A stretch of 64,000 nucleotides of DNA from Corticium candelabrum (GCF_963422355.1 NC_085085.1:6604733-6668732), one strand, 5' to 3'. Positions 1-11,447 are shown, counted from the stretch's first letter. Numbers and translations are program-made. The notes: generated by a model not told the origin, from the sequence alone.

Positions 1-43
1 ATTGATGAACCTGTCTGCCTGCATGCGTTGTGCATTAAATTAC

Positions 44-1925
44 CGTCAATGGGTGTCATAAAACCATCATGGATAAGCGTTGCTATGAGGCCAGCAATTC
101 CATGAGCAACATGATGATATTCAGCCTTCTGATTGCTCAACATTCGTTTGCTAAATTCATAGCTTGAAAAATATAAAGCATGTGCTGGACCAGCTCCAGC
201 AGCCACCACATTCATTCCACGAAAAGGAATTAGCAAGCCTTCTGATTGAACCATTGACCGGATAGCACTGAAAATACCACCAGTGTACATCGCCTTGGGC
301 CTGAGGCTTTGCATGCGTGTCTAAAATACAATACAAACTACTCAATGTTTGCAACACCTTGAAAGTACTTGGAAAGTAGTAAAGGTCCCACAATGGCACA
401 TACTGTAATCCTGAAAATTTAGTAATTTCATAAATAAGAAAATTTTACAAAACTTAATAACAAAAAATGTTGAAGTAACACTAAAGCAACAAACAATGCA
501 CGCACTCTGTTGGTAGAAATGTCAACCTTTGTTCTGAGAGTGACAAAAGCTTACGGCTAACTAGCAGCCCTGACAACACATTGCAAGACATAACTTATGT
601 TCCATATAAAATGCAATCAATGTGAATTTATAAAAATTGATTGCATACAAAATTGACTACCTGCTAAACTTTCCAAGATTACAGTAAATCATTCCATCCA
701 AACAAGCACGAAAGCCTGGTTCACAATATGTGCCCAGCTGAGCTGCAACAAGCGCCACACTGCTCATCGAAAATGAACGACAACGGCAAATTGTGAACCA
801 ATTGCCGCATGGCAAAAACAGCATGCTGTAGAGGATAGAAAACTGTTCTATCTCTGCAGCAAACTGCTCACTGAAGTTTGACCAATCATAGCCTAGAATG
901 ACATCAGGTAGTCACGTACACTTATCCAAGATTTTCTTTGCTTGAAGTATTGTATTGCAACAAGTGCAGTGTAATAGCTCTAAAATGGTACTCTGTAAAA
1001 GTGGCTCTGCGTCGTAAAGACACAATTCACGGACACAATTGTTCTGCTCCCTACCTTCTCCAAAATATAGGGCATACCTAGTAACATTTGTTGCACATTT
1101 TTCAGCAGTGAAGAAGTAGCAACAAAGTTAAATTCAAAAACACAAGCGTAATTAGGACCTCTTTATACAGGTAATTATTATGCCTCAAGGGCCAGACAGG
1201 ACAACAGACACCGCAGCCAAAATATGATTTGTGAATAGAGACTGTGGCACAGCAACACATTCACTTGGTAGAACGCCGCAATCAGCAGTTTCCCGCACCA
1301 TGTCGTAGAGGTGAGCGGAACATATTGTGAACCCAGCCTTACTGATCTAAAAATGCAATCATCTAAATAAAGTTTTATCAGTCATTCACATAAACATTAG
1401 CTTTGCTTAAAATTAAACTTTGCATAAAAAGTCTATGTCTGCATAGGATGTAGCAGCAAGAAGTGGTCTTCGTGAATAGTAATGAATGTTCACTACTTAT
1501 CAAAAGCAACTACTCATTTCACTCCGACTGTATTTGCTCAGCTCCAGCAAAGTCACTTGATGAACAGAGGTCACCTGTTTTCTTACATGTACTTTTCTGT
1601 AGGTGTCAATTTCTTTAGGCGTCCGATTATTTTCAGTTTTAGAATTAGAAAACTTCTTCAACAAGTACAGTGACTGGTCTATCTAAAATGTACCTCTTCT
1701 TCTTGACTTCAAGATGGCAAAAAACGTTAAGCAGAAAGTGTGAAAGTCACAACAGTTCTACCAGACAAGTGAATTCAATACTGAATACTGTTAAGCCAGT
1801 ACAAAGAAAGTGGTATTTATAATCTCAAAGACTGCAGCTCTCTAAAGCACATATCCTGCATGCATTGCCATTGTCAAATCCATAACAGTCAATCCATTTG
1901 CAAAGGCATGTGTACAGTGGTGTGG

Positions 1926-1976
<51 letters not shown>

Positions 1977-3321
1977 CGCGCGCACGCGCATAATAGTGCC
2001 AGCAGTCAACAGTACACATGTAATCTGTAGAGCTTAAGAGCAATGTCACGCACTTTTAAGCATATAAAACTGCCAGTTTTCTCCTTTTTATGACAGTTTA
2101 TTGATGTCTACAGTTAACTTGCAGTTACACCAAATTTTCAAGATCTGACAATTGCTGCATGGACACAACAAAAAATAATCTACAATTTAGGAGATTGTCA
2201 GCCATGTGGTCCTTTAAGCAAAGAAAAGCCAATTTTTCTCCTTTTTGACAATTCACTAATGTTTACAACTTGCAGTAATCTGGTGATTTTTGCAGTGAGA
2301 AAGACAGACACACGGATAGACAGACAGACACAAACAGACAGACATACAGACATACATAGATACAGTGTCAGACAGACAAGATATTGTTCAATTTTCAATT
2401 CAGTAAACTAAGTTTTGGTTTGTAGGCTCCATAGGAGAGCTTTCTAATTCTACTTGTCATGTATTTGTGTAATCTGTAGTTGTAGATGTGACTCTTATTG
2501 TTCCTTACCTGTTACTTTAGTTTCACCTGTATTAGCTTTGACGTAAAAATATATATGAAGATTTGACAGACAAACAGACAGACAGACAGACAACTACTCG
2601 CGTTACCCTTTGCACAGGTGTGGAGAGATAAACAAACTCAGACAGCAGTAAAACCTGATCAGAACTTTAACATTGCTATTTCCTTGTGATCAGCATTCAA
2701 AACTGTACCTTCTAGTCATGCTGTAGCACAGTGCTCATACCATGCTTATAATCAAGGTGTACAAGCTTCACATTGCTCATACCATGCTTATAATCAAGGT
2801 GTTCAAGCTTCACAATGTTAACACTTTAGTAACACCTTAAACAAATCTTGAAGGGAGACATCCTTTATTGAATATGACTCAACATAATCAGAAACGCATC
2901 AAGTCTAAAACCCACTGTCTGGCAAAGTTTATATAGTTAACCTTCCTAAATGTGCTCAAAAACCCTTTGTTAAATTAATTCAGATTGACTAACTAAAAAC
3001 AAACTACGTGACTTCAACCAATTATTTCCAGCTCAGAACTTTTTACCCAAATAATCAGATCGATCAGAGGACATCCGACATCCATTCCGCAGGGCGGTGT
3101 AGGTGGGGCAAACACCCATGTCGGTAAAATGCCATCCCACATTTTAGACTTTCCAAGTCACGAGCGATACGCCGAGAATAATCATCCTACTCTAGCATGA
3201 GGCATACCTTCACAATATCGACCGGATACATCACGCAGTGTTCCATTATACCAGCAGCAGCGCCAGCCACCATATGTACCGCCACGTTCTCTGTCGGCAA
3301 ACTTTCGTAGTCGACTTCCAT
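44..3321 (-). CDS. SLC25A37/28-like (mitoferrin): Mitoferrin, mitochondrial iron carrier (SLC25A37/SLC25A28 family), 5' part only
   Basis: Two coding exons on the minus strand, 3208-3321 and 44-320, joined in phase 0 by a GT-AG intron. The gene continues past the left edge through a donor at 42-43. Exon 1 starts at the first ATG after an in-frame stop and encodes 38 aa, including the first carrier repeat with [15 protein letters not shown]. Exon 2 continues TRMQSL and includes [19 protein letters not shown] and the start of the second repeat ([10 protein letters not shown]). The PxDxxK carrier motif and the GAGPAHA signature are those of mitoferrins, inner-membrane carriers that import Fe(II) into the matrix for heme and Fe-S synthesis. 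About 130 of an expected 300 or so residues are visible; the remaining transmembrane helices lie outside. MRS3/4-type carriers are the same family, so the vertebrate paralogue (37 or 28) cannot be assigned. Confidence 0.93.
1930..1990. repeat. (TG)n followed by (CG)n microsatellite
   Basis: About 38 bases of alternating TG run directly into about 16 bases of alternating CG, then a mixed CGCACGCGCA. Alternating purine-pyrimidine tracts of this type are the classic sequence for left-handed Z-DNA. Confidence 0.95.
2300..2592. repeat. Two (GACA)n arrays bracketing a short retrotransposon-like 3' end
   Basis: GACA/CAGA arrays occupy about 2300-2375 and 2565-2592. The roughly 190 bases between them end in an AT-rich stretch running into TTTGACAGAC. 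This resembles the 3' terminus of the LINE copies at 19.2-23.4 kb, which end GAAAATATATGTATTGACAG. It is most simply read as a strongly 5'-truncated copy inserted in a GACA array; that reading is an inference. Confidence 0.55.
2733..2816. repeat. 42-bp tandem duplication
   Basis: The block beginning GCTCATACCATGCTTATAAT is present twice head-to-tail with a period of 42 bases and few differences. It lies in the mitoferrin intron. Confidence 0.85.
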
Positions 3322-3507
3322 ATCTGCCGTATGTAAACGTTAACGCCAGATCGAGTGTACGTATAAGAGACATACCCTGGATAAGGCTAAAGGAAGCGCC
3401 AGACAAATCAGGTTGATGCACAGCCGACATACTGATTCGATGTGCCCATTGCCTGCGCACGCAGGTCTGAGCTATTTTAGTAGCTCGCGCACATGTACAG
3501 TCTGTGG

Positions 3508-4189
3508 TAGCCTCGAATTTCCAGACCAGAGAGCGCACAAGCACGCAAACTCTAGTCTGGACCAAGTCGATACTAAAATGATTTCGGAAGTATTTATCAA
3601 TAACGATGTTAAATGGTGTCTAACAGCGTAGGATCGTTTTACCTAGATCAACATATCATTTGTAAATGCCATGAGATCTCACGAATAAAGAAGAGACGTC
3701 TGCAGTGTTTGCGGCGATATCTTGGTAGACGGCATGAAACGAGGACTCTTTCATTCTTCGGCAGACCGCTAGCTAGTCTAACCGCTCGACTAGCGAGACT
3801 ACCGCTCGACCAGTTGTCAAAGGTGATGGTCTGGCGACGCTGCTGTGCATGTCACCTGTCACTGCAAGCTTGAAAATATCGAAGAAATGAAGCTGAAACT
3901 AAAACTAAGATGAGTGTGTGCAGAGTGTAATCATTGTTCTGGCATGCAGAGTTTAGTAATTGTTCTGGAGTGCACTTAGCCGCCAACGAGGATTTCACAC
4001 GCGCGCAATCAGTGCTAGTGCACTTAGCATAACCAATTATTGCTAAGCCAATCAGAATTTACAACCGAGATTCGGGTTGTAGAAGCTAATTGGCTTAGAA
4101 GGCTATTTCCGAAATCATTTTAGTATCGACTTGGTCCAGACTAGAGTTCGCGCGCTTCGCGCGCTCTCTGGTCTGGAAGTTCGAGGCTA
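3508..4189. mobile_element. MITE with about 80-bp terminal inverted repeats and 9-bp target duplication (Mutator-like)
   Basis: The left end (TAGCCTCGAA...) and the right end (...TTCGAGGCTA) are inverted copies for roughly 80 bases, with a handful of substitutions. Both contain CTCTAGTCTGGACCAAGTCG and its complement. The 9-mer AGTCTGTGG flanks the element on both sides (3499-3507 and 4190-4198) as a target-site duplication. Long TIRs with a 9-bp duplication are characteristic of Mutator-like elements. The interior has no transposase, so this is a non-autonomous copy. It lies about 190 bp upstream of the mitoferrin start codon. Confidence 0.8.
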
Positions 4190-4348
4190 AGTCTGTGGCA
4201 TCTTACATGGGCACGTGATCAGTTGACTCCTTAGATCCGTGCTTGGTCACTCTTCCTATTGCGAAGGCCTTTCTTTTATTTAAATGGTAAAAGCGATTGA
4301 TGTACTGCGGTAGGCCCAAAGTTTTAGGACCGCACCGCGGGAACGCAT

Positions 4349-4542
4349 GCAGTTCAGAGCCGTATATACGGCTCTGATGCAGTTGCTAGCCTCGGCCTCC
4401 CAGACCCGTGTAGCACCGATTCAAAATCGTCGACGCGTCCTCCATGGAATCATGCATGGAGGCTATGCAGTTGCAGCCAATCACGTGCAAGGGGACGCTG
4501 TAGACACTGTGACAGAACATTTTATATATACGGCTCTGAACT
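4349..4542. mobile_element. Short MITE-like element with 17-bp inverted termini
   Basis: GTTCAGAGCCGTATATA at the left is repeated in inverted orientation at the right end. The left end is also part of a 22-bp perfect palindrome at 4351-4372, centred on GTATAC. The interior is non-coding. The family is not recognised. Confidence 0.55.
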
Positions 4543-4964
4543 TCACTATGTCACTTAAGTAAATTTAATTAAAGACAGCCACACCTAAATTGTTAGAGCT
4601 AAGTAGACTACTAGAATTTTAGTAAATTGTCGTTTCTATCCCATAAATGGTGATATATCTAGTAGATGGAAACGTTGGCCTACGGACTTCTGAAGACTTT
4701 GAAGGCAATTTCAGTGAAGAGAAATAGCTCCTAGAGAGTTACAATTGTTTTCTGAAGTTTCATGCCACTCTAATTTACTAAATGCTGCATTCTGCGTGTA
4801 TAACAGGGTCTTCACAGGTAGCGCTTGTGCTTGATTATCTGAATTTTACTTTATGCCATCTGGAGACTACATGAATTGATATAGTGCATTACATATCATA
4901 GGAGATGTATCCGAGACAGAGTTTCAGCCTGAAGAGCCATGCAACTATATGTTTCCACACAAAT

Positions 4965-5247
4965 GGATGAAAATGGCACATGGCAAATGGATAAAGAGCT
5001 GTTAGACGCTCACGCCCCCAACCAGATGGCTGGGCTGCTGTGCACTACGCAGGAGCTATATGGGCCGCACTAAGCAATCTCTCCTGCAGCCTGGCCAGGT
5101 ACTCACCCGGAAGTATGACACGACAGGAAAGAGTCTGGTTATGTGAGACTACTCACAGGAGTCCTGACTGTGACGACAACTATGGTGTGGGCACCCGAAG
5201 TCCCACCGGGACTCTAGTAACTGATGGACTTTCTCAGTTAGGGGATG

Positions 5248-5248
<1 letters not shown>
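4965..5248 (-). mobile_element. SINE copy (5'-truncated), interrupted by a 50-bp insertion
   Basis: Same family as the copies at 10988-11405 and 33343-33757: it shares the CTGGCCAGGTACTCAC and GCACCCGAAGTC blocks in the same order. Minus orientation, with a tail (AAATGGATAAAGAGCTGTTA on plus) resembling the 3' tail at 42344-42415. The tRNA-like head is missing, and a (CA)n tract stands at that end. Bases 5101-5155 interrupt the body and match the terminal repeat of the element at 54.7-55.5 kb. Confidence 0.6.
5101..5155. mobile_element. Solo terminal fragment of the 54.7-kb inverted-repeat element, inside a SINE
   Basis: The stretch CCGGAAGTATGACACGACAG followed by GAAAGAGTCTGG matches the right end of the element at about 54734-55485. 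Copies of the host sequence TACTCAC stand on either side, as expected if it was inserted into the SINE rather than inherited with it. Confidence 0.55.

Positions 5249-5316
<68 letters not shown>
5249..5316. repeat. (AC)n microsatellite
   Basis: About 68 bases of uninterrupted AC at the end of the SINE copy, 220 bp downstream of the MCM9 stop. Apparent Thr-His ORFs through it are artefacts. Confidence 0.98.
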
Positions 5317-5318
<2 letters not shown>

Positions 5319-5537
5319 CAGTTGTGTTGTCAGTAGTCCTTATTCAATTGTTCAGTACATAGAAACGACCACTTCTGTAGTATCAATGAGTGTACATAAT
5401 GATATAAACTTGGTGAGAACAAGTCATTGCTGCAGACAGGTAGTTTGCCTGCAGTATACAAATAACCTGATACACCATAAACTATTAAAACAGGATACTG
5501 TAACAGAAAAACTGTATCATGTTGTCCCGACTACTTA

Positions 5538-7988
5538 CTACAGATGCACCACTTTACTTGGTGGTTCCAACAACCAGTCAGAATTAGTATCGTCATCTGA
5601 TTCCAAGTCATCTGTAATAAACACAGCAGAGAAATCTTTCTTCGCTGCAGTTCTTGTTGTATGTGCACCAATTTCTGTGCAAAGAATCTCTTCCTGGGGA
5701 CGATGCACGGAACCAGAAGTATGTGGCATATGCAACCTACAGTCAGACAGTGTGCTCTGCACAGCAGGTTGTTTATGTCTATGTAACTGTTTCTGACTCG
5801 ATTGGATGTCATAGCGCACGTCTACTGCTTCCACTTCAGCAGACACAACTTGAGCGACTGGAGACTGGGACACACCAATAGGCTCTCCTGGAATGTCGCT
5901 ATTAGAGACATGTAAATGAGTGTTGGAAGATTGTGCCATCTTGTCATTAATGCAAGATGATGGTTGAGTCACGTGACAAGCTTCAAAATTCTGTGAACAA
6001 CAATTCATCGCAGCATCAACCAAATCATGAAGTGCCAACTGCGACAGAATGAGCATAGCCTGTCGCTTATACTCCTCCTCTGGATTATCAGGAAATTTGG
6101 TATGCAGTGCATTGACTCCTCCTAGCAGAGCAGCGCCTTGCATGGAGCTCTCCATTACTGTGACGCTGAAGAGTGCATCTTGTATTGTCACACTCGAACG
6201 AAACATCAAACGTGCATGTGCTTGGCTCAGTCGAACCATGCTCTCTAGAAGTCGGATTGTTGTTCGTGCTGCATTACGAATGTCTGCCTGTCGTTGCTTC
6301 TGATAATACCGAGAAAGAACTCTGTTTGCTTCCGGTGTCATCACGGGTTTGATACTTTTCACATAGCAAAGATACAATTGCAGCTGCTCCATTGACCAAA
6401 GAGAAGGCTGACTAGGGTCACTACCTGCCTCACTCTGAGCCATTTCAAGCGAAGATTTACCAGCCAAGATGTAGTCGGAGACCACTTGGTCCCATTCATT
6501 GTTTTTAGCATCCAACAAAACCAGCACCAAATCAAACCTACTAAGAAGTGGACTAGCAAGAGCAATATTTACAGACACGCTCTCGTTTGGATCATACTTT
6601 CCCTTGGGATTAGTAGCCGCCACAACTGTGCAACGACTGTTCAGTTTGCAAACGAGACCAGCTTTGGCCACGCTGATGGTCTGCTGTTCCATTGCCTCAT
6701 GAATGCTTGCCCTGTCGCGTTCTTGAATGCTATTGAACTCATCTATACAACAGATGCCTCCATCGGCCAGAACTAGAGCACCAGCTTCCAACTGCCATTC
6801 TCCTGAATCTTTAACTGCAGTAACAGTGAGACCGGCACCAGTTGTACCAATGCCGGTTGTTAGAACGGACCGAGGCATTAGCTTAGATGCATACTTCAAA
6901 AATTGAGACTTTCCTGTTCCAGGATCCCCGATCAACAATAGATGAGATTCACCGCGAGTCTTGGTGCCCGAGCTGTCGCTTCTTTGAACACCTCCTATGA
7001 GAACGAGTGTAACAGCTAATTTTACAATATAAAGACCAAACACTTGAGGACAAAATGATGCAACAATCAGATTTCTGGCGGTGAGTGGACAGGTTTTGTA
7101 TTTGTCCCAGAATTCATCAAATTCTCGTTTCAAGTTACTGGTGACAAACACAGATGATCTCTGCTCGTTGTGCACTGTAACATGATTGGCTCTCAATGCT
7201 ATATCAATGTCACACCGTGTGTCCATTCCCAGTGTCTGCCACCGTCTGCAAACAACACCCGTTAATGTCACTTCATCTCCAGCCTTACAGCTATCAACCA
7301 GATCATCTTCCAACACAACCCACATAGCACGAGGAATCGTACCCATTGACAAGCGCTGTACTTGCTCTTGAAGCTTTATTTCCTGGTAGTCCCGGCACCG
7401 TGGAGAGGTAGACTCCGGCAAGGCACCAACCTTCAATGAATTACAAGTTGTATCAGGACAATGGCTTGGCTTGGGAATGGTGTATGCCTGTTCAAAGGTT
7501 GCTTGAACTTGAAACACTTTGTGACATTTTCCACAGACAAAGTCTCGCTCATATTCAAGTATTTTGACAGACGACGTCCGAATGACAGTTCCAGTTATAC
7601 TTAAGAAATATCCAACGTCTGCAGATCGAGGAACGGTGACTCGACTGTACTCAGGACAATCTGGGAGATTAGAGATTCGTGTGTGAACATTTGACTTCTG
7701 TATCATCAGGTCATGATCTGGGTGAGTCTTGTATATTGAATTCATGACTTTTTGAACTGCTTGATTGAATGGTGGCAAAAGGCTTTCAGTGTGGCTTAGG
7801 AGCTTGAGGGCTACATGCATATTTACATCAAGTAAGTTTGTTGCATCTACAGTGAGACTATAGTGTTGGTTCTTGTCCTCTTCAAAAAGAATGTTAACCA
7901 CATCTCCACAATGTGATTCTTGAATAAAGTCCTCAAATGCAGAGCTGCATAGAGCTATGTCTTCCATGCTCAACGAACACCTTGCCAT
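5538..7988 (-). CDS. MCM9: MCM9, minichromosome-maintenance family DNA helicase
   Basis: Single uninterrupted coding exon, 816 aa from the ATG at 7986-7988. The open frame extends to 8081, but the bases just upstream of 7995 look like a splice acceptor, and in the predicted spliced 5'UTR an in-frame TAA precedes this ATG. Order of features (816-aa numbering): N-terminal MCM OB region with a zinc finger (C152, C155, C177, C182), Walker A GDPGTGKS (354-361), Walker B CIDEFN (414-419, D416/E417), sensor-1 AATNP (N460), arginine finger SRFD (R484), and the [13 protein letters not shown] and [12 protein letters not shown] blocks typical of MCM9. MCM9 pairs with MCM8 in homologous recombination and mismatch-repair-linked fork processing in the nucleus. 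The C-terminal extension after the helicase core is short and acidic (human about 1,143 aa from memory). Head-to-head with BOD1. Confidence 0.96.
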   Translation of the reverse strand: MARCSLSMEDIALCSSAFEDFIQESHCGDVVNILFEEDKNQHYSLTVDATNLLDVNMHVALKLLSHTESLLPPFNQAVQKVMNSIYKTHPDHDLMIQKSNVHTRISNLPDCPEYSRVTVPRSADVGYFLSITGTVIRTSSVKILEYERDFVCGKCHKVFQVQATFEQAYTIPKPSHCPDTTCNSLKVGALPESTSPRCRDYQEIKLQEQVQRLSMGTIPRAMWVVLEDDLVDSCKAGDEVTLTGVVCRRWQTLGMDTRCDIDIALRANHVTVHNEQRSSVFVTSNLKREFDEFWDKYKTCPLTARNLIVASFCPQVFGLYIVKLAVTLVLIGGVQRSDSSGTKTRGESHLLLIGDPGTGKSQFLKYASKLMPRSVLTTGIGTTGAGLTVTAVKDSGEWQLEAGALVLADGGICCIDEFNSIQERDRASIHEAMEQQTISVAKAGLVCKLNSRCTVVAATNPKGKYDPNESVSVNIALASPLLSRFDLVLVLLDAKNNEWDQVVSDYILAGKSSLEMAQSEAGSDPSQPSLWSMEQLQLYLCYVKSIKPVMTPEANRVLSRYYQKQRQADIRNAARTTIRLLESMVRLSQAHARLMFRSSVTIQDALFSVTVMESSMQGAALLGGVNALHTKFPDNPEEEYKRQAMLILSQLALHDLVDAAMNCCSQNFEACHVTQPSSCINDKMAQSSNTHLHVSNSDIPGEPIGVSQSPVAQVVSAEVEAVDVRYDIQSSQKQLHRHKQPAVQSTLSDCRLHMPHTSGSVHRPQEEILCTEIGAHTTRTAAKKDFSAVFITDDLESDDDTNSDWLLEPPSKVVHL

Positions 7989-8590
7989 CACATCACTTGA
8001 CAAAAAATTAAAACAATGTTTAATCATTTCCTTTAAAGTAGGCAGTGCAAATAAACCAGAACACCAATAAGTAAAAGACAAACAAGAAATCTAGGGTCAG
8101 ACTGACCTCAACCCTGACAAACTTCATTGCTTGAAGCATGCATCTACACTTTGACAGACAGACAGACATAAAAGACCAGACAAACATCTAAACATACATA
8201 CATAAATACACACATAAATGCAACAGCACGAAAAAACAAACTGTAGGTGTGGTAGTCGCCTGTTGAAAATTTCTCATATAAATACTAATAAAAACGCCCA
8301 TCGTATGACTAACCACCAGACTATCATAATTACAGTAATACACAAATTTAAATTGTAGTTAATTGCGAGTCTACTGTAGACTACTAGAATGAAATTTCCG
8401 GAGTGACGCACAGTAGAAAACCTGCAGCTGAAAGACAGTATTGTTGCAACACGTCTTACCGATTTTATGTTTTTCCCCCACCACCTGTTGGTCTTCAATC
8501 AAGATACACTCAGTTCGTACAGTAAACAAATGAGAAACCTCGCGCCAGTCTTTCCGCATGCGCTAAAGTTGCGCTAAAAGCTCCCGGATA
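7989..8590. promoter_or_regulatory. Shared divergent promoter region of MCM9 and BOD1
   Basis: Only 602 bp separate the MCM9 and BOD1 start codons. On the minus strand a non-coding MCM9 leader exon probably ends at a good donor (GTAAGA, exon end 8460) and splices to an acceptor after TTTTTTGTCAAG (exon start 7995), leaving about 130 bp or less between the two transcription starts. Just upstream of BOD1 the octamer GCGCTAAA occurs twice (8560-8567 and 8571-8578), 11 bp apart. On the other strand it reads TTTAGCGC, which resembles the E2F consensus TTTSSCGC. The E2F link is an inference. Confidence 0.6.
8150..8170. repeat. Short (GACA)n array
   Basis: TTTGACAGACAGACAGACAT in the predicted MCM9 leader intron. 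Same motif as the arrays bordering the LINE copies; no recognisable element body beside it. Confidence 0.8.
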
Positions 8591-10005
8591 ATGTCATCTA
8601 GTGACTCTCTAGTTGACAAGATCGTTGCCAAAGTGAAGGCCGAAGGCGTTTTCGATCAGTTCAGGAAAGAATGTGTTTCATTTATTGAAGACAGCGTAAG
8701 CAGTTTACGAAAGTTGAAGTAGAGTTTGGTCTGAATGTAGACCGTGTGAACTAGCTCGGGCTATCTGTTTTGCGTCAGTCTGTGTCTGTTCGTATTTTAT
8801 GTATGTCGATATATGTCTGTCGTGCATGCAGTTGTACATATCTACATAGGCGTATAATCAAGGGCGTAATATTTAATGATTAAAATTAATTAATTAAAAT
8901 CAAATGCGCACATTGGAGCATTGTGTGTATTGCTTTTGTTCTTGTGCATAGTCTCAATACCGTCATCTTAAGGACAAAGTAGGCCAGTTTGTGGAGGATT
9001 TTCTGAAAGACCAGCCTTGGCCGTGTCCTATTGAAAAGAAAAAATTGAGGGAACTTCTGAAAGCACAACTTCACATGTAATAGCCAATAGCTAACAACAA
9101 TCATGTTGATGACATAGTGATGTGTTTGTTTTAGATCCAAACTCTTGGATCGTGTGGACAACATTGTCATCCAAGCTGTGAGGGAAAATTGTGATACTTC
9201 TTTGTTGCCACTTACAAAACCAATTGTTGAACAATTCTTTCCAAGTAAAACAAACAAAGAAAACAACAATCAGAAAGAACACAATAATCAGAAAGAAACA
9301 TTAAAAGAAAAAGAGCAAGTATGTAGCAGTGAAGATGGTGTTGAGGAAGTGAGGGAAAAAGTTGGTGTGAGTGATGTTGCTGCACAGTCTCAACCAGCTA
9401 GACCAGACAGTGAAAATGCCGAAAAGCCAATACCCGTAGCATCTGAAGAGACAGCTGGTTCAGAGGCAGGTCCAAAAATCAGTCCTAAACCAACTGAAGA
9501 AATCATTGAATCTGTTAGCAATGCGAGCACTCATAAAGAAGAATCACATAAAAGAGAGGCAGCTACACAAATGTTACAAGATGGCGGCGAACCTGAAGTG
9601 TGTCAGGCAGAGATGAAAGATGCACAATGTACTGCAGAAGAGACTTTTTGCCATGACACCAATGACCACAAACCCTTGAACGAATCAACAAGACAACTTG
9701 AAATGGCAAACCAGCCAGTAAATTATCTAGCTGACGTAATCGATGACAAAGTTCAATCAGTGGACAAAAGTTCGGATGGCACTCCAGAAGAAAACACAAA
9801 AGCCAAACCCACTGATGAGCCAGAGAGTAAAGAGGGTAGTCTAGAACATCATGATAAGCCACCCTTGAAACGTAGGAGGTCAAGCAGGTCTGTTACATTA
9901 GAACAATCCTCTGAAAGGGCAGATACTATAAGCAGTAGGACTCGATCAAAAGACACAAAATCAGTAACTGTCCTTCCTCCCAAGAAACGAGCTAGAAAAT
10001 TTTAA
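8591..10005 (+). CDS. BOD1-like: BOD1 / Shg1-family chromosome biorientation protein
   Basis: Three exons, 8591-8695, 8952-9076 and 9135-10005, with GT-AG introns and a continuous frame of 366 aa. Residues 1 to about 110 form the BOD1/Shg1 domain: LVDKIVAKVKAEGVFDQFRK, then QYRHLKDKVGQFVEDFLKDQPW, then DRVDNIVIQAVRENC. The rest is low-complexity, acidic and Glu/Lys-rich, ending in basic clusters (KRRRSSRS and PPKKRARKF) that look like nuclear localisation signals. BOD1 tunes PP2A at kinetochores for chromosome biorientation. BOD1L1 and yeast Shg1 belong to SET1/COMPASS, and BOD1L1 protects stalled forks. At 366 aa it is longer than human BOD1 (about 185) and far shorter than BOD1L1, so one-to-one orthology is uncertain. 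Head-to-head with MCM9. Confidence 0.9.
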
Positions 10006-10922
10006 CATAAGTAATAGGTATGAAAGTGTGAGATAACATGTTTACAGGTTTAAATTAGTATAACCAGTTATTGAACTGCTGCACAGCAATGTAACTGCGG
10101 CAGTTGTATAGTTAGTTCAAGCACTCCAGTTTCACATCACAACAAACGTACTAGCTTCCAATGTTAGTTTCAAACTACAGTGCTGATATCATATGTGACT
10201 CTTTCCTGCCATTTCTGTGATTCAAATTCTAAATTTTTGACAAGTCGGTCAACAGTTCAACTATATCACACTTGACATAATTTATGATACTGTCCCTGTC
10301 ACGTTATGATATCCTAGGAGAGTGATGTCTGGTGAGCCTTTCAGACAGCTCATGAGTGAAGCACCACGTTTCACAAATTCAATGCACACAACAAATGCTA
10401 GTTTGCCTTCATTCAGTGTCATTGCTACTGCCAAGGCTAGTAAAGGACCATAACGCTTTGCCCATGGCCAATAACTACAACAAAAACTAGAAAGATTCTA
10501 GGTATGACAGCACAACCAGGGGTCCAGCAAGAGCACTACTCAGCAATGCACATACTAAGGCCACAGTTATTGGTTGTGAAATGCAACGTCTACAGTGTAC
10601 TACCACTGTAATTTCTATACTACGCGCTAGATTGTTCTTGTACATTACAAAAAGCATGCAACATGAAGATATTACCCAAATGACCACTGCATATTCGAAA
10701 GCTTCCATGCATTGGAAGCCATGTTTGATTAGTTGTAAGGTTTGGACCATAAATTGCATTGACAGCAACCAGTACATACGTATTGCTTGTCAATTCTCAC
10801 TTAGCTATCAAAATAAAATCTTAGCAATGTGATGTAATGGTCAATTATTCCTTTCTTTACTATATACATGAAATTATAACTACAAAACTGATATTTCTCA
10901 AACAAACAACGCGCACACTCTA

Positions 10923-10923
<1 letters not shown>

Positions 10924-10987
<64 letters not shown>
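10924..10987. repeat. (CA)n microsatellite
   Basis: About 60 bases of CA immediately at the 3' end of a SINE copy. Confidence 0.98.
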
Positions 10988-10990
<3 letters not shown>

Positions 10991-11405
10991 AACGTTAGGA
11001 GATGTCAATTACTGGTTATGCCTCCCAACTAACAGCTGGGCTCCTGTGTGCTACTCAGGAGAACTCGGCGCCTGTGCTAGCAATCTTCTGGAGCCAGGCC
11101 AGGTACTCACAGGAGCACCAGCTTGTGAAGCCAACTGTGATGTGAACACCCAAAGTGTCATCTGGACCCAGTGGCTGATGTCACATTACAGACGATGGCC
11201 GCTTAGGGCCCCAGTCAAATACCAGGTACTCATTTATATTCCTTAGTCGAGAGAGGCAACTGTGTGTGAATTTCTTGCCCAAGGAAAGTATGCCATAGTT
11301 TGTCGTCACTATGACTTGAACTTGCAACATTGATGGGTCCCGGATGTACACACTCTATCGGATGACTCTCTAACCAACTGAGCTATATACATATGTAGCA
11401 CCACA
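10988..11405 (-). mobile_element. tRNA-derived SINE
   Basis: Minus orientation. The head (about 11315-11400) has an A-box-like TAGCTCAGTTGGTTAGAGAG and a B-box-like GTTGCAAGTTCAAGTC, as in RNA polymerase III promoters. The body shares ordered blocks with the copy at 33343-33757 (GAGTACCTGG, GCACC, CTCGACT). (CA)n tracts border it on both sides. A second tail fragment (AAAATGGATAAGGAGCTGCC) lies at 11417-11440. Confidence 0.75.
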
Positions 11406-11445
11406 CAATACACACAAAATGGATAAGGAGCTGCCGTGCCGTTCG

Positions 11446-11447
<2 letters not shown>

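Larger units (their letters stand above)
321..3207 (-). other. Mitoferrin intron 1, repeat-rich
   Basis: A 2.9-kb intron. It holds a (TG)n-(CG)n tract at 1930-1990, several (GACA)-type arrays (about 2300-2375 and 2565-2592) and a 42-bp tandem duplication (2733-2774 and 2775-2816). I found no additional exon with carrier similarity in it. Confidence 0.7.

Noticed and set aside
5245..5796. 183-aa plus-strand ORF starting in the (AC)n tract
   Set aside because: It is a Thr-His repeat followed by antisense of the MCM9 3' coding end; no independent similarity.
9563..9883. 106-aa minus-strand ORF
   Set aside because: Antisense of the low-complexity C-terminal exon of the BOD1-like gene.
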